From positions 372,001 to 436,000 of the forward strand of contig NZ_JARGNB010000003.1 of the NCBI RefSeq assembly GCF_030167915.1: DNA of 64,000 nt. The letters run 5' to 3'. A program made the position numbers and the translations under genes. Positions 41,619 through 50,941 of this stretch are shown here, one piece after another (position 1 is the stretch's first letter; each line of letters begins with the position of its first letter). Source of the DNA: Aquabacterium humicola. Lineage in GTDB: Bacteria; Pseudomonadota; Gammaproteobacteria; Burkholderiales; Burkholderiaceae_C. The notes beneath the pieces are model-generated. The model was given only the letters and a program-made list of their open reading frames with translations, had not been told where the DNA came from and made no database searches.

Positions 41619-42266
41619 ATGTCCGCTTCTCCGACGGCGCTGCGCGAACCCGTGGCCAGCGCCTCCTGGCGCCCCGCGCCGCCTTCGCTGCTCGATGACC
41701 TGCAGGCCTTCGCGACCGCGATCGTCGTGGTGTCGCTCGGCTTGTCGCTGCTGTCCGGCGCCGGCCTGCTGACCGGTGGCACGCCGGGCCTGGCTTTCCT
41801 GCTGCGCTACGCGACCGGCTGGCCGCTGGGCGTGGCGCTGTTCGTCGTCAACCTGCCCTTCTACCTGCTGGCCTGGCGCGAGATGGGCGGCCGCTTCACG
41901 CTGCGCACGCTGCTCGCGGTGGGCGCGCTGTCGGCGGGTGTCGAGGCCGTCGCGCGGCTGATCCAGCTGCAGCATGTGCAGCCGATGTACGCGGCCATCG
42001 CCGGCGGCACGCTGATCGGCATCGGCCTGCTGGTGCTGTTCCGCCACCGCGCCAGCCTGGGCGGCATCAACGTGCTGGCGCTCGCGCTGCAGCGGCGTTT
42101 CGGCGTGCGCGCCGGCGCGGTGCAGATGGCGATCGACGCGGCCATCGTCGTGGCGGCGTTCGCGGTCGTCGACCCGGCGCGCGTCGCCTATTCGGTGGTC
42201 GGCTCGCTGTGCGTGAACGCGGTGCTGCTGTTCAACCACCGGCCGGGGCGCTCGCCGCGCCGCTGA
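41619..42266 (+). CDS. YitT-family membrane protein
   Basis: A 215-residue integral membrane protein with about five helices. It has the YitT-like start (FATAIVVVSLGLSLLSGAGL, then TGGTPGLAFLL) and RASLGGINVLALALQRRFGV in the middle. Family function is unknown. Upstream in-frame codons exist, but the FNR-like promoter spacing and the hydrophobic start support ATG 41619. Convergent with the chemoreceptor gene. Confidence 0.75.
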   Translation: MSASPTALREPVASASWRPAPPSLLDDLQAFATAIVVVSLGLSLLSGAGLLTGGTPGLAFLLRYATGWPLGVALFVVNLPFYLLAWREMGGRFTLRTLLAVGALSAGVEAVARLIQLQHVQPMYAAIAGGTLIGIGLLVLFRHRASLGGINVLALALQRRFGVRAGAVQMAIDAAIVVAAFAVVDPARVAYSVVGSLCVNAVLLFNHRPGRSPRR

Positions 42267-42296
42267 GCGCCCGGCTCCAGCAGGCGCGGCGCGCCG

Positions 42297-43844
42297 TCAC
42301 TGGAAGGCCTGGATCGCCTCGGCCAGCCGCTCGGCGCGCTGCTGCAGGCTCAGCGAGGCCGCCGCGCTCTGCTCGACCAGCGCGGCGTTCTGCTGCGTCA
42401 CCTGGTCGAGATGGCCGACCGCCTGGCCGACCTGCGCGATGCCGTCGGCCTGTTCGCGCGTCGACGCGCTGATGTGCCCGATCAGCGACGACACGCGGCC
42501 GACCTGCGCGACGATGTCCTGCATCGTGCGTCCCGCGCCGTCGACCAGGCGGCCGCCGGCCTCGACCTTGTCGACGCCCGCGGCGATCAGCGCCTTGATC
42601 TCGCGCGCGGCTTGCGCGCTGCGCTGCGCGAGCGTGCGCACCTCGCCGGCGACGACCGCGAAGCCGCGGCCGGCCTCGCCGGCGCGCGCCGCCTCGACCG
42701 CCGCATTCAGCGCGAGCAGGTTGGTCTGGAACGCGATGCCGTCGATCGTGCCGACGATGTCGGCGATGCGGCGCGAGCTGTCGGCGATCTCGCCCATCGT
42801 CACGACGACCTGCTGCACCGCATCGCCGCCGCGCCCGGCGGCCGCGCTGGCGGCACCCGAGATGCGGTCGGCCTCGCCGGCGGTCTCGGCGTTGGTGCGC
42901 ACCGAGGCGGTCATCTGCTCCATCGACGACGCCGTCTGCTCGACGCTGGCGGCCGCCTGCTCGGTGCGTGCGCTGAGGTCGTGGTTGCCCTGCGCGATCT
43001 CGGTGGCGGCCGTCTGCACCGACTGCACCTGCGTGCTGACGTCGTCGATCAGCCAGCGGAACATCAGGCCGAGCTGGCTCACCGAACGAAGCGCGAGGCC
43101 GATCTCGTCGACGCGGTCCATGCACAGCACGTCGCGGCTGGCGCCGGTGGCCACGGAGAGGGCCTGCGCACGCACGCGTTCGAGCGGCCGCGCGACCTGC
43201 TGCTCCAGCCAGGCCGAGCCGGCCACGGCCACGCACGCGGCCAGCGCCGCGAACACGGCCGCGCCGGCGCCGCCGGACGCGGCCACGAAGCCGCCGGCGG
43301 CCAGCAGCGCGGCCATGCCGGCCATCGTCAGGCGGATGCGCGCGCGCACCGACACGGTCCGGCGCCAGTTCGTCAGCCAGCCGCGCACGCCGCCGGCGAA
43401 CAGCAGCCCGCGCTGCAGCCGCCGCGCGCCGGCACGGCCTTCGCGGAAGTCGCGGTACAGCCGCTCGGCCGCCGCGACCTCGTCGCGCGTGGGCTTGGTG
43501 CGCACCGACATGTAGCCCACCGGGCGGCCGTCGCGCACCACCGGCAGGGCGTTCGCACGCACCCAGTAGTGGTCGCCGTTCGCGCGCCGGTTCTTCACCA
43601 GCGCCGTCCAGGGCTCGCCGCGTTCGAGCGTGGCCCACATGTCGGCGAAGGCTTCGCGCGGCATGTCCGGATGACGCACGATGTTGTGCGGCTGGCCCAT
43701 CAGCTGCTCGCGGGTGAAGCCGCTGGCTTCGACGAAGGCGTCATTGGCGTAGACGATGCGGCCCTTGAGGTCGGTCGTCGACATGAGCGTGGCGCCCTCG
43801 GGCAGCTCGTACTCACGCTGGGTCACGGGTTGGTTGAGGCGCAT
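42297..43844 (-). CDS. Aer-like PAS-domain methyl-accepting chemotaxis protein
   Basis: A 515-residue chemoreceptor. The N-terminal PAS domain ([40 protein letters not shown]) is the Aer pattern that binds FAD and senses redox. A membrane segment pair lies near 175-215, then HAMP-like ([16 protein letters not shown]) and the signalling domain with the conserved hairpin tip [20 protein letters not shown]. The C-terminus lacks the CheR-tethering pentapeptide. It is divergent from narK1 across 397 bp; an energy-taxis role toward electron acceptors fits the location. Confidence 0.88.
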   Translation of the reverse strand: MRLNQPVTQREYELPEGATLMSTTDLKGRIVYANDAFVEASGFTREQLMGQPHNIVRHPDMPREAFADMWATLERGEPWTALVKNRRANGDHYWVRANALPVVRDGRPVGYMSVRTKPTRDEVAAAERLYRDFREGRAGARRLQRGLLFAGGVRGWLTNWRRTVSVRARIRLTMAGMAALLAAGGFVAASGGAGAAVFAALAACVAVAGSAWLEQQVARPLERVRAQALSVATGASRDVLCMDRVDEIGLALRSVSQLGLMFRWLIDDVSTQVQSVQTAATEIAQGNHDLSARTEQAAASVEQTASSMEQMTASVRTNAETAGEADRISGAASAAAGRGGDAVQQVVVTMGEIADSSRRIADIVGTIDGIAFQTNLLALNAAVEAARAGEAGRGFAVVAGEVRTLAQRSAQAAREIKALIAAGVDKVEAGGRLVDGAGRTMQDIVAQVGRVSSLIGHISASTREQADGIAQVGQAVGHLDQVTQQNAALVEQSAAASLSLQQRAERLAEAIQAFQ

Positions 43845-43981
43845 GGTTCGCTCGATCGCTCAGGTGCAATCATCTTCGGACCGATGCGATCAGAAATGAG
43901 CGACCAGCTCAGATTGCGGGGCCGATCCGTGGCGGGTTGCACGGCGCCAGGCCGGCTCGCGGCGGGGCCACCGTGGACCCC

Positions 43982-43995
43982 TTGATGCGCATCAA
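43982..43995. promoter_or_regulatory. Perfect FNR box upstream of narK1
   Basis: TTGATGCGCATCAA is a 10/10 match to TTGAT-N4-ATCAA and fully palindromic. It is 247 bp upstream of the narK1 ATG. The nearest -10-like hexamer, GATAGT (44013-44018), is only 27 bp from its centre, not the usual ~32, so the exact promoter is uncertain. Confidence 0.85.
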
Positions 43996-44087
43996 CGGCG
44001 CTGCCCGAAAACGATAGTCGCGGGCTTCATCCGGCGCAGCCGGGCAAGGCCGGTCGCACATTGTCCGAGGCCGTCGGGCGAGGTTCC

Positions 44088-44101
44088 TTGATCGTGCGCA
44101 A
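44088..44101 (+). promoter_or_regulatory. Second FNR-like box upstream of narK1
   Basis: TTGAT-CGTG-CGCAA is an 8/10 match to the FNR consensus, with AACGAT (44125-44130) 33 bp downstream as a possible weak -10. It would give a ~105-nt leader to narK1. The two boxes lie 106 bp apart, about ten helical turns. Confidence 0.6.
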
Positions 44102-44241
44102 GCATGGTCGTGAATCGTCCATCGGAACGATGCGCCGGGCGCCCGGCATCGTTCTTCCGCCGTGCCCGCGCATGCCACCGAAGGATGCCGCGCCAGGAGC
44201 ATGACGCCGATAGTGACCGCATGGTCCACAGGAGTCCCGTC

Positions 44242-45576
44242 ATGGCTTCCACTGTCTCGACCGCGTCGGCGCTGCCGGCACGGTCCGCCCCGACAACAAC
44301 CACCGCCGCGCCGGCCTCGCGCCAGCGCCAGGCGATCTCGGTGCTGATCGTCAGCACCCTCGCCTTCACCGTCTGCTTCATGGTCTGGATGATGTTCGGC
44401 GTCATCGGCATCCCGATCAAGAAGGCGCTCAACCTCAACGCCACGCAGTTCGGCCTGCTCACCGCGATGCCGGTGCTCACCGGCAGCCTGATCCGCGTGC
44501 CGCTGGGCATCTGGACCGACCGCTTCGGCGGCCGCATCGTGATGGCGCTGCTGATGGCCGCCACGGTGCCGGCGATCTTCCTGATGTCGTACGCCACCGA
44601 GTACTGGCACTTCCTGACGATCGGGCTCTTCGTCGGTCTCGCCGGCGGTTCGTTCTCGGTCGGCACGCCCTACGTCGCGCGCTGGTTCCCGAAGAACCGC
44701 CAGGGATTCGCGATGGGCGTCTACGGCGCCGGCAACTCCGGTGCCGCGGTCAACAAGTTCCTCGCGCCGGCGATCGTCGTCGCCTTCGGCTGGACGATGG
44801 TGCCGCAGGTCTACGCCGCGGTGATGCTGGGCACCGTGCTGCTGTTCTGGATGTTCAGCGCGCACGACCCTGCGCACCAGGTGCCGAGCCACGTGCGTTT
44901 CGTCGACCAGCTGAAGATGCTCAAGGACCCGCAGGTGCTGAAGTACTGCCAGTACTACAGCATCGTGTTCGGCGGCTACGTCGCGCTGAGCCTGTGGATG
45001 GTGCAGTACTACGTCGGCGAGTACGGCCTCGACATCCGCGTCGCTGCGCTGCTGGCCGCCTGCTTCTCGCTGCCCGGCGGCGTGCTGCGCGCGATCGGCG
45101 GCTGGCTGTCGGACAAGCACGGCGCGCACAAGATCACCTGGTGGGTGATGTGGGTCAGCTGGATCTGCCTGTTCCTGCTGAGCTACCCGCAGACCGACTT
45201 CACGGTGCTGACGGTCAACGGCCCGAAGAGCTTCCACATCGGCCTGAACGTCGTCGGCTTCACCGCGATCATGTTCGTGCTCGGCGTCGCCTGGGCCTTC
45301 GGCAAGGCCAGCGTCTTCAAGTACATCAGCGACGACTACCCGCACAACATCGGCACCGTCTCGGGCATCGTCGGCCTGGCCGGCGGCCTGGGCGGCTTCG
45401 TGCTGCCGATCATGTTCGGCGCGCTGCTCGACCTCACCGGCGTGCGCTCCTCGGCCTTCATGCTGATGTACGGCGTCGTCTGGGTCTCGCTGATCTGGAT
45501 GTACTTCACCGAAGTGCGCCGCACCGACGTCATGCACCACACCGCCGTCGCGGCCGCGGTGCCCGTCAAGGCCTGA
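44242..45576 (+). CDS. narK1: Nitrate transporter NarK1 (MFS)
   Basis: A 444-residue MFS protein with 12 predicted helices. The NNP-family signature is visible: RVPLGIWTDRFGGRIVMALL with the conserved Arg, and GLAGGSFSVGTPYVARWFPK. The second half has a variant motif ([40 protein letters not shown]). NarK1-type proteins are usually nitrate/H+ symporters. ATG 44242 has GGAG upstream and follows the in-frame ATG at 44104, which lacks one. narK2 is 33 bp downstream. Confidence 0.9.
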   Translation: MASTVSTASALPARSAPTTTTAAPASRQRQAISVLIVSTLAFTVCFMVWMMFGVIGIPIKKALNLNATQFGLLTAMPVLTGSLIRVPLGIWTDRFGGRIVMALLMAATVPAIFLMSYATEYWHFLTIGLFVGLAGGSFSVGTPYVARWFPKNRQGFAMGVYGAGNSGAAVNKFLAPAIVVAFGWTMVPQVYAAVMLGTVLLFWMFSAHDPAHQVPSHVRFVDQLKMLKDPQVLKYCQYYSIVFGGYVALSLWMVQYYVGEYGLDIRVAALLAACFSLPGGVLRAIGGWLSDKHGAHKITWWVMWVSWICLFLLSYPQTDFTVLTVNGPKSFHIGLNVVGFTAIMFVLGVAWAFGKASVFKYISDDYPHNIGTVSGIVGLAGGLGGFVLPIMFGALLDLTGVRSSAFMLMYGVVWVSLIWMYFTEVRRTDVMHHTAVAAAVPVKA

Positions 45577-45609
45577 ACCCCCCCCCGCATACAACACCTG
45601 GAGCCTCTG

Positions 45610-46998
45610 ATGACCTCCACATCGATGATTGCGCACTGGAACCCGGAAGACCGGTCGTTCTGGAGCGCAAAGGGCGCGTCCATCGCGCAACGCAACCTCT
45701 GGATCTCCATCCCCGCGCTGACGCTCGCGTTCGCCGTCTGGATGGTGTGGTCGGTGGTGGTCGTGAACCTGCCTCAAGTGGGGTTCCGGTTCTCGACCAA
45801 CCAGCTGTTCTGGCTGGCCTCGCTGCCGGCGCTGTGCGGCGCGACGCTGCGCATCTTCTACTCCTTCGCGGTGCCCATCTTCGGCGGCCGGCGCTGGACG
45901 GCCATCTCCACCGCCTCGCTGCTGCTGCCCGCGATCGGCATCGGCCTCGCGGTGCAGAACCCCGGCACGCCGTACGAAGTGTTCGTGCTGCTGGCGCTGC
46001 TGTGCGGCTTCGGCGGCGGCAACTTCGCGTCGAGCATGAGCAACATCAGCTTCTTCTTCCCGAAGGACCAGAAGGGCACGGCGCTCGGCCTCAACGCGGG
46101 CCTCGGCAACCTCGGCGTCTCGCTGGTGCAGTTCGTCGTGCCGATGGTGATCGGCGCCAGCGTCTTCGGCGACCTCGGCGGCCCGCCGCAGGCGGTCACC
46201 AAGGCCGGTGGCGCGATGGTGATGTGGCTGCAGAACGCCGGCTACATCTGGGTGCCGTTCGTCGCCGCCAGCGCGCTGGCCGCGTGGTTCGGCATGAACG
46301 ACCTGGCCGAAGCCAAGGCCTCGTTCGCCGACCAGGCGGTGATCTTCAAGCGCAAGCACAACTGGCTGATGTGCTGGCTCTACCTCGGCACCTTCGGCAG
46401 CTTCATCGGCTACTCGGCCGGCTTCCCGCTGCTGATCAAGAGCCAGTTCCCCGGCGTCAACGCGCTGCAGTACGCCTGGCTGGGCCCGCTGGTCGGCGCG
46501 CTGATCCGCCCGGTCGGCGGCTGGCTGTCGGACAAGCTCGGCGGCGCGCGCGTGACCTTCTGGAACTTCATCGGGATGGCGCTGGGCGTAGTGGCGGTGC
46601 TGCAGTTCATGCCCCACAACGGCCAGGGCGGCAACTTCACCGGCTTCCTGATCTCCTTCCTGTTCCTCTTCGCCACCGCCGGCATCGGCAACGGCTCCAC
46701 CTTCCGGATGATCCCGATCATCTTCCTGACCGAGCGGCAGCGCGCCGCGAAGGGCCAGGCCAAGGCCGCGCAGGACCAGGCCGTGAAGGACGCCAACAAG
46801 GAAGCGGCCGCGGTGCTCGGCTTCTCGTCGGCGGTCGGCGCCTACGGCGGCTTCTTCATCCCGAAGAGCTACGGCACCTCGATCGCGATGACCGGCAACC
46901 CCGACGCGGCGCTGTGGTGCTTCATCGCCTTCTACGTCACCTGCGTCGCGATGACCTGGTTCTTCTACAGCCGCAAGGGCGCGGAGATGCCCTGCTGA
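45610..46998 (+). CDS. narK2: Nitrate/nitrite antiporter NarK2 (MFS)
   Basis: A 462-residue MFS protein with the NNP signatures FGGGNFASSMSNISFFFPKD in the first half, and GFSSAVGAYGGFFIPKSYGT in the second half. NarK2-type proteins exchange nitrate for nitrite. A paired narK1-narK2 ahead of narG is known from Paracoccus and Pseudomonas. GGAG precedes the ATG. A 133-bp gap with an inverted-repeat structure follows before narG. Confidence 0.9.
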   Translation: MTSTSMIAHWNPEDRSFWSAKGASIAQRNLWISIPALTLAFAVWMVWSVVVVNLPQVGFRFSTNQLFWLASLPALCGATLRIFYSFAVPIFGGRRWTAISTASLLLPAIGIGLAVQNPGTPYEVFVLLALLCGFGGGNFASSMSNISFFFPKDQKGTALGLNAGLGNLGVSLVQFVVPMVIGASVFGDLGGPPQAVTKAGGAMVMWLQNAGYIWVPFVAASALAAWFGMNDLAEAKASFADQAVIFKRKHNWLMCWLYLGTFGSFIGYSAGFPLLIKSQFPGVNALQYAWLGPLVGALIRPVGGWLSDKLGGARVTFWNFIGMALGVVAVLQFMPHNGQGGNFTGFLISFLFLFATAGIGNGSTFRMIPIIFLTERQRAAKGQAKAAQDQAVKDANKEAAAVLGFSSAVGAYGGFFIPKSYGTSIAMTGNPDAALWCFIAFYVTCVAMTWFFYSRKGAEMPC

Positions 46999-47009
46999 CA
47001 ACACGCTCG

Positions 47010-47047
47010 GTGCGTGAACGCGATCGGTTTACCGAGCATTCACGCAC
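47010..47047. repeat. Nested inverted repeat between narK2 and narG
   Basis: GTGCGTGAA (47010-47018) and TTCACGCAC (47039-47047) form a perfect 9-bp outer stem. TCGGT-TT-ACCGA (47024-47035) forms an inner hairpin in its loop. It lies 12 bp after the narK2 stop and has no T-run. It may slow 3' decay or partially terminate transcription, tuning narG relative to narK, or it may be an operator; sequence alone cannot tell. Confidence 0.5.
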
Positions 47048-47131
47048 TGTTGCTGGACGTATTCGCCGCATTGCATCGGCATTGACGCACGACAAACACA
47101 CTGCGCCTGCTGCCGATTCCGGAGTTCAAGA

Positions 47132-50100
47132 ATGAGCCACTTCCTCGACCGCCTGACCTTCTTCAACCAGCCGAAGGAGTCGTTCTCCGACGGCCACGGC
47201 CAGACGACGGCCGAAGACCGCACCTGGGAGGACGCCTATCGCCAGCGCTGGGCCCACGACAAGATCGTGCGCTCGACGCATGGCGTCAACTGCACCGGCT
47301 CGTGCTCGTGGAAGATCTACGTCAAGGGCGGCATCGTCACCTGGGAGACGCAGCAGACCGACTACCCGCGCACGCGCTGGGACCTGCCGAACCATGAGCC
47401 GCGCGGCTGCGCCCGCGGCGCCAGTTATTCCTGGTACCTGTACAGCGCCAACCGCGTGAAGTACCCGATGGTGCGCGCGCGGCTGCTGAAGCACTGGCGC
47501 GCGGCGCGCGCGACGCTGGACCCGGTGAACGCCTGGACGGCGATCGTCAACGACCCGGCCAAGCGCAGCGAGTGGCAGAAGCAGCGCGGCCTCGGCGGCT
47601 TCGTGCGCTCCACCTGGGACGAGGTCAACCAGATCATCGCCGCGGCCAACGTGCACACGATCAAGCAGCACGGGCCGGACCGCATCATCGGCTTCTCGCC
47701 GATCCCGGCGATGAGCATGGTCAGCTACGCCGCCGGCTCGCGCTACCTGTCGCTGATCGGCGGCGTCTGCATGAGCTTCTACGACTGGTACTGCGACCTG
47801 CCGCCGTCGAGCCCGCAGACCTGGGGCGAGCAGACCGACGTGCCGGAATCGGCCGACTGGTACAACTCCACCTTCATCATCGCGTGGGGCTCCAACGTGC
47901 CCCAGACGCGCACGCCCGACGCGCACTTCTTCACCGAGGTCCGCTACAAGGGCGCGAAGACCGTCGCGGTGACACCGGACTATGCCGAGGTCAGCAAGCT
48001 CGCCGACCTGTGGATGCACCCCAAGCAGGGCACCGATGCCGCGCTGGCGATGGCCATGGGCCACGTGATCCTGAAGGAGTTCTACTTCGACAAGCGCTCC
48101 GCGTACTTCGACGACTATGCGCGCCGCTACACCGACCTGCCGCTGCTGATCCAGCTGAAGGAGCACACGCTGCCCGACGGCCGCGTGATCCAGGTGCCCG
48201 ACCGCTACCTGCGCGCCAGCGACTTCAACGGCCAGCTCGGCCAGGACAACAACGCCGACTGGAAGACGGTGGCGTTCGACGAGAACGGCAAGGTCGTGCT
48301 GCCGAACGGCTCGATCGGCTTCCGCTGGGGGGCCGAGGGCCGCGAGGACGCCGGCAAGTGGAACCTCGAGGCCAAGGAAGCGCGCCACGACAGCGACGTC
48401 AAGCTGCAGCTGTCGGTGCTGGACGCCGTGACCGACGGCCGTGAGACGCCGGTGGTCGGCTTCCCGTACTTCGCGGGCATCGACACGCCGCACTTCACCG
48501 CCAACAAGCAGCCGGGCGACGTGCTGCTGCGCACCGTGCCGGCCCGCCGCATCCGCCTGGGCAAGGAAGGCGAGCAGCGCGAGGCGCTGGTGGCCACGGC
48601 CTTCGACCTGCTGGCCGCGCACTACGGCGTCGAGCGCGGATTCGGCGACGGCGCGAAGGACTTCGATCACGACACGCCGTACACGCCGGCCTGGCAGGAA
48701 AAGATCACCGGCGTGCCGCGCGAGCAGGTGATCACCGTCGCGCGCCAGTTCGCCGACAACGCCGACAAGACGCACGGCAAGTCGATGGTGATCATCGGCG
48801 CGGCGATGAACCACTGGTACCACTGCGACATGAACTACCGCGGCATCATCAACATGCTGATGCTGTGCGGTTGCATCGGGCAGTCCGGCGGCGGCTGGGC
48901 CCACTACGTCGGCCAGGAGAAGCTGCGGCCCCAGACCGGCTGGACCGCGCTGGCCTTCGCGCTCGACTGGGTACGCCCGCCGAGGCAGCAGAACTCGACC
49001 TCGTTCTTCTACGCGCACACCGACCAGTGGCGCTACGAGAAGCTGGGCGTCGAGGAAGTGCTGTCGCCGCTGGCCAGCAAGCTCGACTTCGGCGGCAGCA
49101 TGATCGACTACAACGTGCGCGCCGAGCGCATGGGCTGGCTGCCGAGCGCACCGCAGCTGCAGACCAACCCGCTGCAGGTGGCCAAGGACGTGGCCGCCGC
49201 GGGCGGCGATGCGAAGCAGCATGTGGCCGCCGCGCTGAAGAGCGGCGCGCTGAAGCTCTCCTGCGAGGACCCGGACGACCCGCGCAACTGGCCGCGCAAC
49301 ATGTTCGTCTGGCGCTCGAACATCCTCGGCTCGTCGGGCAAGGGCCACGAGTACTTCCTGAAGCATCTGCTGGGCACCAGCCATGGCGTGCAGGGCAAGG
49401 ACCTCGGTTCCGAGGACGCGAAGCCGCAGGAAGTGCGCTGGCATGAGAAGGGTCCCGAAGGCAAGCTCGACCTGCTGGTCACGCTGGACTTCCGCATGAG
49501 CACGACCTGCCTCTATTCGGACATCGTGCTGCCGACGGCGACCTGGTACGAGAAGAACGACCTCAATACCAGCGACATGCATCCGTTCATCCACCCGCTC
49601 AGCGCCGCGGTGGACCCGGCCTGGCAGGCGAAGAGCGACTGGGAGATCTACAAGGGCTTCGCGAAGACCTTCAGCGAGGTCTGCATCGGGCACCTGGGCG
49701 TCGAGAAGGAAGTGGTGCTCACGCCGCTGATGCACGACACCCCGGGGGAACTCGCGCAGCCTTTCGACGTGAAGGACTGGAAGCGCGGCGAGGTCGACCT
49801 GATTCCCGGCAAGACCGCGCCGCAGGTGACCCTGGTCGAGCGCGACTACCCCAACACCTACAAGCGCTTCACCGCCCTCGGCCCCTTGATGAACAAGCTG
49901 GGCAACGGCGGCAAGGGCATCAACTGGAACACCGACGACGAGGTGCAGCAGCTCGCCGAGCTCAACGGCACCGTCGACATGCCCGGCACCAGCCAGGGCC
50001 GGCCGAAGATCGAGACCGACATCGATGCCGCCGAGGTCATCCTGCAGCTGGCGCCGGAGACGAACGGCCATGTCGCGGTGAAGGCCTGGGAGGCGCTGTC

Positions 50101-50911
50101 CAAGGCCACCGGCCGCGAGCATGCGCACCTGGCGCTGCACCGCGAGGACGAGAAGATCCGCTACCGCGACGTGCAGGCGCAGCCGCGCAAGATCATCTCG
50201 TCGCCGACCTGGAGCGGGCTGGAGAGCGAGAAGGTCTCGTACAACGCCGGCTACACCAACGTGCACGAGCTGATCCCCTGGCGCACCCTCACCGGCCGCC
50301 AGCAGTTCTACCAGGACCACCGCTGGATGATCGCCTTCGGCGAGGGCTTCACGAGTTATCGCCCGCCGGTGGACCTGAAGACCATCGACGACATCCAGGG
50401 CCGCAAGCCCAACGGCGAGAAGGAAGTGGTGCTGAACTTCATCACGCCGCACCAGAAGTGGGGCATCCACTCGACCTACAGCGACAACCTGCTGATGCTG
50501 ACGCTCAACCGCGGCGGCCCGGTGGTGTGGCTGTCCGAGGACGACGCGAAGAAAGCCGGCATCGAGGACAACGACTGGATCGAGCTCTACAACGTCAACG
50601 GTGCGATCGCCGCGCGCGCGGTGGTGAGCCAGCGCGTCAACCCGGGCATGGTGATGATGTACCACGCGCAGGAGAAGATCGTGAACACGCCGGGGTCGGA
50701 GATCACCGGCCAGCGCGGCGGCATCCACAACTCGGTGACGCGCATCGTCTTGAAGCCCACCCACATGATCGGCGGCTACGCGCAGCTGTCCTACGGCTTC
50801 AACTACTACGGGACCATCGGCACCAACCGCGACGAGTTCGTCGTCGTGCGCAAGATGCACAAGGTGGACTGGCTCGACGACGAGCCGGTGCCGGCCCCTG
50901 CCAACGCCTGA
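47132..50911 (+). CDS. narG: Respiratory nitrate reductase alpha subunit NarG
   Basis: The 1259-residue catalytic subunit of membrane-bound nitrate reductase (bis-MGD molybdenum and FS0 cluster), facing the cytoplasm and reducing nitrate to nitrite. The FS0 region HGVNCTGSCSWKIYVKGG is near residue 50 with NHEPRGCARGASYSW downstream, and the Mo-site region WYNSTFIIAWGSNVPQTRTP is near 250. Length and start (MSHFLDRLTFFNQPKESFSD) are standard, with no Tat signal beyond the usual vestigial leader. GGAG lies 7 nt upstream. NarG needs Mo imported by ModABC. Confidence 0.97.
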   Translation: MSHFLDRLTFFNQPKESFSDGHGQTTAEDRTWEDAYRQRWAHDKIVRSTHGVNCTGSCSWKIYVKGGIVTWETQQTDYPRTRWDLPNHEPRGCARGASYSWYLYSANRVKYPMVRARLLKHWRAARATLDPVNAWTAIVNDPAKRSEWQKQRGLGGFVRSTWDEVNQIIAAANVHTIKQHGPDRIIGFSPIPAMSMVSYAAGSRYLSLIGGVCMSFYDWYCDLPPSSPQTWGEQTDVPESADWYNSTFIIAWGSNVPQTRTPDAHFFTEVRYKGAKTVAVTPDYAEVSKLADLWMHPKQGTDAALAMAMGHVILKEFYFDKRSAYFDDYARRYTDLPLLIQLKEHTLPDGRVIQVPDRYLRASDFNGQLGQDNNADWKTVAFDENGKVVLPNGSIGFRWGAEGREDAGKWNLEAKEARHDSDVKLQLSVLDAVTDGRETPVVGFPYFAGIDTPHFTANKQPGDVLLRTVPARRIRLGKEGEQREALVATAFDLLAAHYGVERGFGDGAKDFDHDTPYTPAWQEKITGVPREQVITVARQFADNADKTHGKSMVIIGAAMNHWYHCDMNYRGIINMLMLCGCIGQSGGGWAHYVGQEKLRPQTGWTALAFALDWVRPPRQQNSTSFFYAHTDQWRYEKLGVEEVLSPLASKLDFGGSMIDYNVRAERMGWLPSAPQLQTNPLQVAKDVAAAGGDAKQHVAAALKSGALKLSCEDPDDPRNWPRNMFVWRSNILGSSGKGHEYFLKHLLGTSHGVQGKDLGSEDAKPQEVRWHEKGPEGKLDLLVTLDFRMSTTCLYSDIVLPTATWYEKNDLNTSDMHPFIHPLSAAVDPAWQAKSDWEIYKGFAKTFSEVCIGHLGVEKEVVLTPLMHDTPGELAQPFDVKDWKRGEVDLIPGKTAPQVTLVERDYPNTYKRFTALGPLMNKLGNGGKGINWNTDDEVQQLAELNGTVDMPGTSQGRPKIETDIDAAEVILQLAPETNGHVAVKAWEALSKATGREHAHLALHREDEKIRYRDVQAQPRKIISSPTWSGLESEKVSYNAGYTNVHELIPWRTLTGRQQFYQDHRWMIAFGEGFTSYRPPVDLKTIDDIQGRKPNGEKEVVLNFITPHQKWGIHSTYSDNLLMLTLNRGGPVVWLSEDDAKKAGIEDNDWIELYNVNGAIAARAVVSQRVNPGMVMMYHAQEKIVNTPGSEITGQRGGIHNSVTRIVLKPTHMIGGYAQLSYGFNYYGTIGTNRDEFVVVRKMHKVDWLDDEPVPAPANA

Positions 50912-50941
50912 TGCCCTGACGCACGAAGAAGGAAGCTAACC

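Larger units (their letters stand above)
43845..44241. promoter_or_regulatory. 397-bp intergenic control region between the Aer-like gene and narK1
   Basis: This is the only gene-free stretch over 300 bp. It holds two FNR-like boxes annotated separately (43982-43995 and 44088-44101) and GATAGT sequences at 44013-44018 and 44209-44214. No convincing small ORF or RNA was seen. Its length suits integration of FNR and NarL signals upstream of the nar operon. Confidence 0.6.

Noticed and set aside
44104-44241. narK1 starting at ATG 44104
   Set aside because: The extension is Arg/Pro-rich, has no Shine-Dalgarno and directly abuts the second FNR-like box; ATG 44242 has GGAG and a normal N-terminus.
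43909-47004. A ~1030-codon open frame antisense to narK1/narK2
   Set aside because: Low-complexity Arg/His/Asp/Gln-rich translation typical of a GC shadow frame; no start context or domain.
47082-47095. TTGAC-GCAC-GACAA as an FNR box for narG
   Set aside because: It scores 7/10, but no -10 lies at 31-33 bp and narG has a Shine-Dalgarno just where a start point would fall. narG is better explained by transcription from narK1.
47126-50860. A 1244-codon open frame antisense to narG
   Set aside because: At ~70% GC, opposite-strand frames stay open where codon third positions are G/C. Its translation is rich in Arg, His, Val and Ala with no recognised domain, and narG on the other strand is full-length and conserved.
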